Assembly (NCBI RefSeq): GCF_016082275.1
Contig: NZ_MOWM01000033.1
Span: 1 to 56,057 of the forward strand
Length of the DNA: 56,057 nt
Source of the DNA: Variovorax sp. E3
GTDB lineage: Bacteria > Pseudomonadota > Gammaproteobacteria > Burkholderiales > Burkholderiaceae_C
Direction: 5' to 3'
In this document: piece after piece, positions 55,608 to 56,057 of the stretch
Numbering within the stretch: the stretch's first letter is position 1
Layout: every line of letters begins with the position of its first letter
Notes under the pieces: generated by a model
Seen by the model: the letters and a program-made list of their open reading frames with translations, nothing else
Database searches by the model: none
Told to the model about the DNA's origin: nothing
Made by a program: the position numbers and the translations under genes

Positions 55608-56057
55608 ATGCTGCATCCCCAGGCGCGCGCCTTGCTCGACTACCTCGAGGCGCGCGGCATTCCGCCGACCCACACCCTCTCGCCCGCCGACGCGCGGGCC
55701 TTCTACCGCGAGCGCCGCACCGCCACCCAGCCGCTGCCGGCTGAAGTGGCCGAGGTGCGCGACCTCGCCGCCGACGGGCCGCACGGCACCATCCCGGTGC
55801 GCCTGTACCGGCCATTGGGGTCGGGCGCAGGCCCGTTGCCCGTGCTGGTGTACTACCACGGCGGCGGCTGGGTCATCGGCGACCTCGACACGCACGACGT
55901 GCTGTGCCGCGAACTGGCCAACGGCGCCGGCTGCGCCGTGGTGGCGGTCGACTACCGCATGGCCCCGGAACACCGCTTTCCCGCCGCCTTCGACGACGCG
56001 CTGGCTGCCACCCGCTGGGTGCGCCGCGAGGCCGCCGCGCTGGGGCTCGACGCGAGC
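55608..56057 (+). CDS. alpha/beta hydrolase (HSL family), truncated by window edge
   Basis: The first 150 residues of a hormone-sensitive-lipase-type esterase. The oxyanion-hole motif is VYYHGGGWVIGD, followed by VVAVDYRMAPEHRFPAAFDD, both hallmarks of the family. The nucleophilic Ser, Asp and His lie beyond the window. CCGGAGACACC precedes ATG 55608. It is on the same strand as purT, 90 bp downstream, with no clear functional link. Likely a short-chain ester or lactone hydrolase. Confidence 0.9.
   Translation, partial: MLHPQARALLDYLEARGIPPTHTLSPADARAFYRERRTATQPLPAEVAEVRDLAADGPHGTIPVRLYRPLGSGAGPLPVLVYYHGGGWVIGDLDTHDVLCRELANGAGCAVVAVDYRMAPEHRFPAAFDDALAATRWVRREAAALGLDAS

Overview
The window is GC-rich, densely packed DNA. 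Its gene content (many LysR regulators, an orphan Bug/TctC binding protein, TRAP and sugar ABC transporters, an Ohr/OhrR pair) suggests a Burkholderiales bacterium, most likely a Comamonadaceae such as Variovorax. That placement is inferred from protein families; there is no rRNA gene or other marker here. I see no tRNA, rRNA, CRISPR array, transposase or prophage.

Layout. 1-7.6 kb: partial acyl-CoA dehydrogenase, divergent LysR, SrkA kinase, DUF2855 protein, peroxide pair ohr/ohrR, membrane glycosyltransferase. 7.6-12.6 kb: ABC-2 exporter, then a divergent four-gene translationally coupled operon (lipoprotein, exported protein, uncharacterised cytosolic protein, AbiEii-like nucleotidyltransferase). 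12.6-20.7 kb: LysR/GST/flavin-oxidase group, P450 and ArsR regulator, Bug protein, AMP nucleosidase, LOG-like protein, with two related hairpin elements before the last. 20.6-26.4 kb: ABC importer of the iron/polyamine/2-aminoethylphosphonate type, LysR, ketopantoate reductase. 26.5-33.9 kb: DUF3857 transglutaminase-like protein, glutathione reductase, small zinc-ribbon protein, and divergent exported FecR-like/poly-Q and PEP-synthase-like proteins. 33.9-38.3 kb: TRAP transporter and rhodanese. 38.3-41 kb: HEPN/MNT toxin-antitoxin-like pair, DUF4242 protein, AraC regulator. 41-49.5 kb: complete sugar ABC/FGGY-kinase operon with AraC and LacI regulators and a perfect LacI-type palindrome upstream. 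49.6-56 kb: Kbp, CoaX, serine hydrolase, enoyl-CoA hydratase, 3-hydroxyacyl-CoA dehydrogenase, PurT, partial alpha/beta hydrolase.

The most important caution is technical. Twelve conserved genes are each broken, at thirteen sites in total, and every break is repaired by adding one base, usually in a G/C run. This is best explained by systematic single-base deletions in the consensus sequence, not by decay. I report these genes across their full span as frameshifted as sequenced.

The most interesting biological signals are: the paired hairpin elements at 19.84-20.07 kb, whose two conserved 17-nt segments are linked by stems that differ between copies yet stay self-complementary; the AbiEii-like four-gene operon; the HEPN/MNT module with a fused HTH and a two-helical-turn direct repeat at its start codon; the apparently exported PEP-synthase-like protein opposite a poly-Q secreted protein; and a terminator placed between dctP and dctQM.
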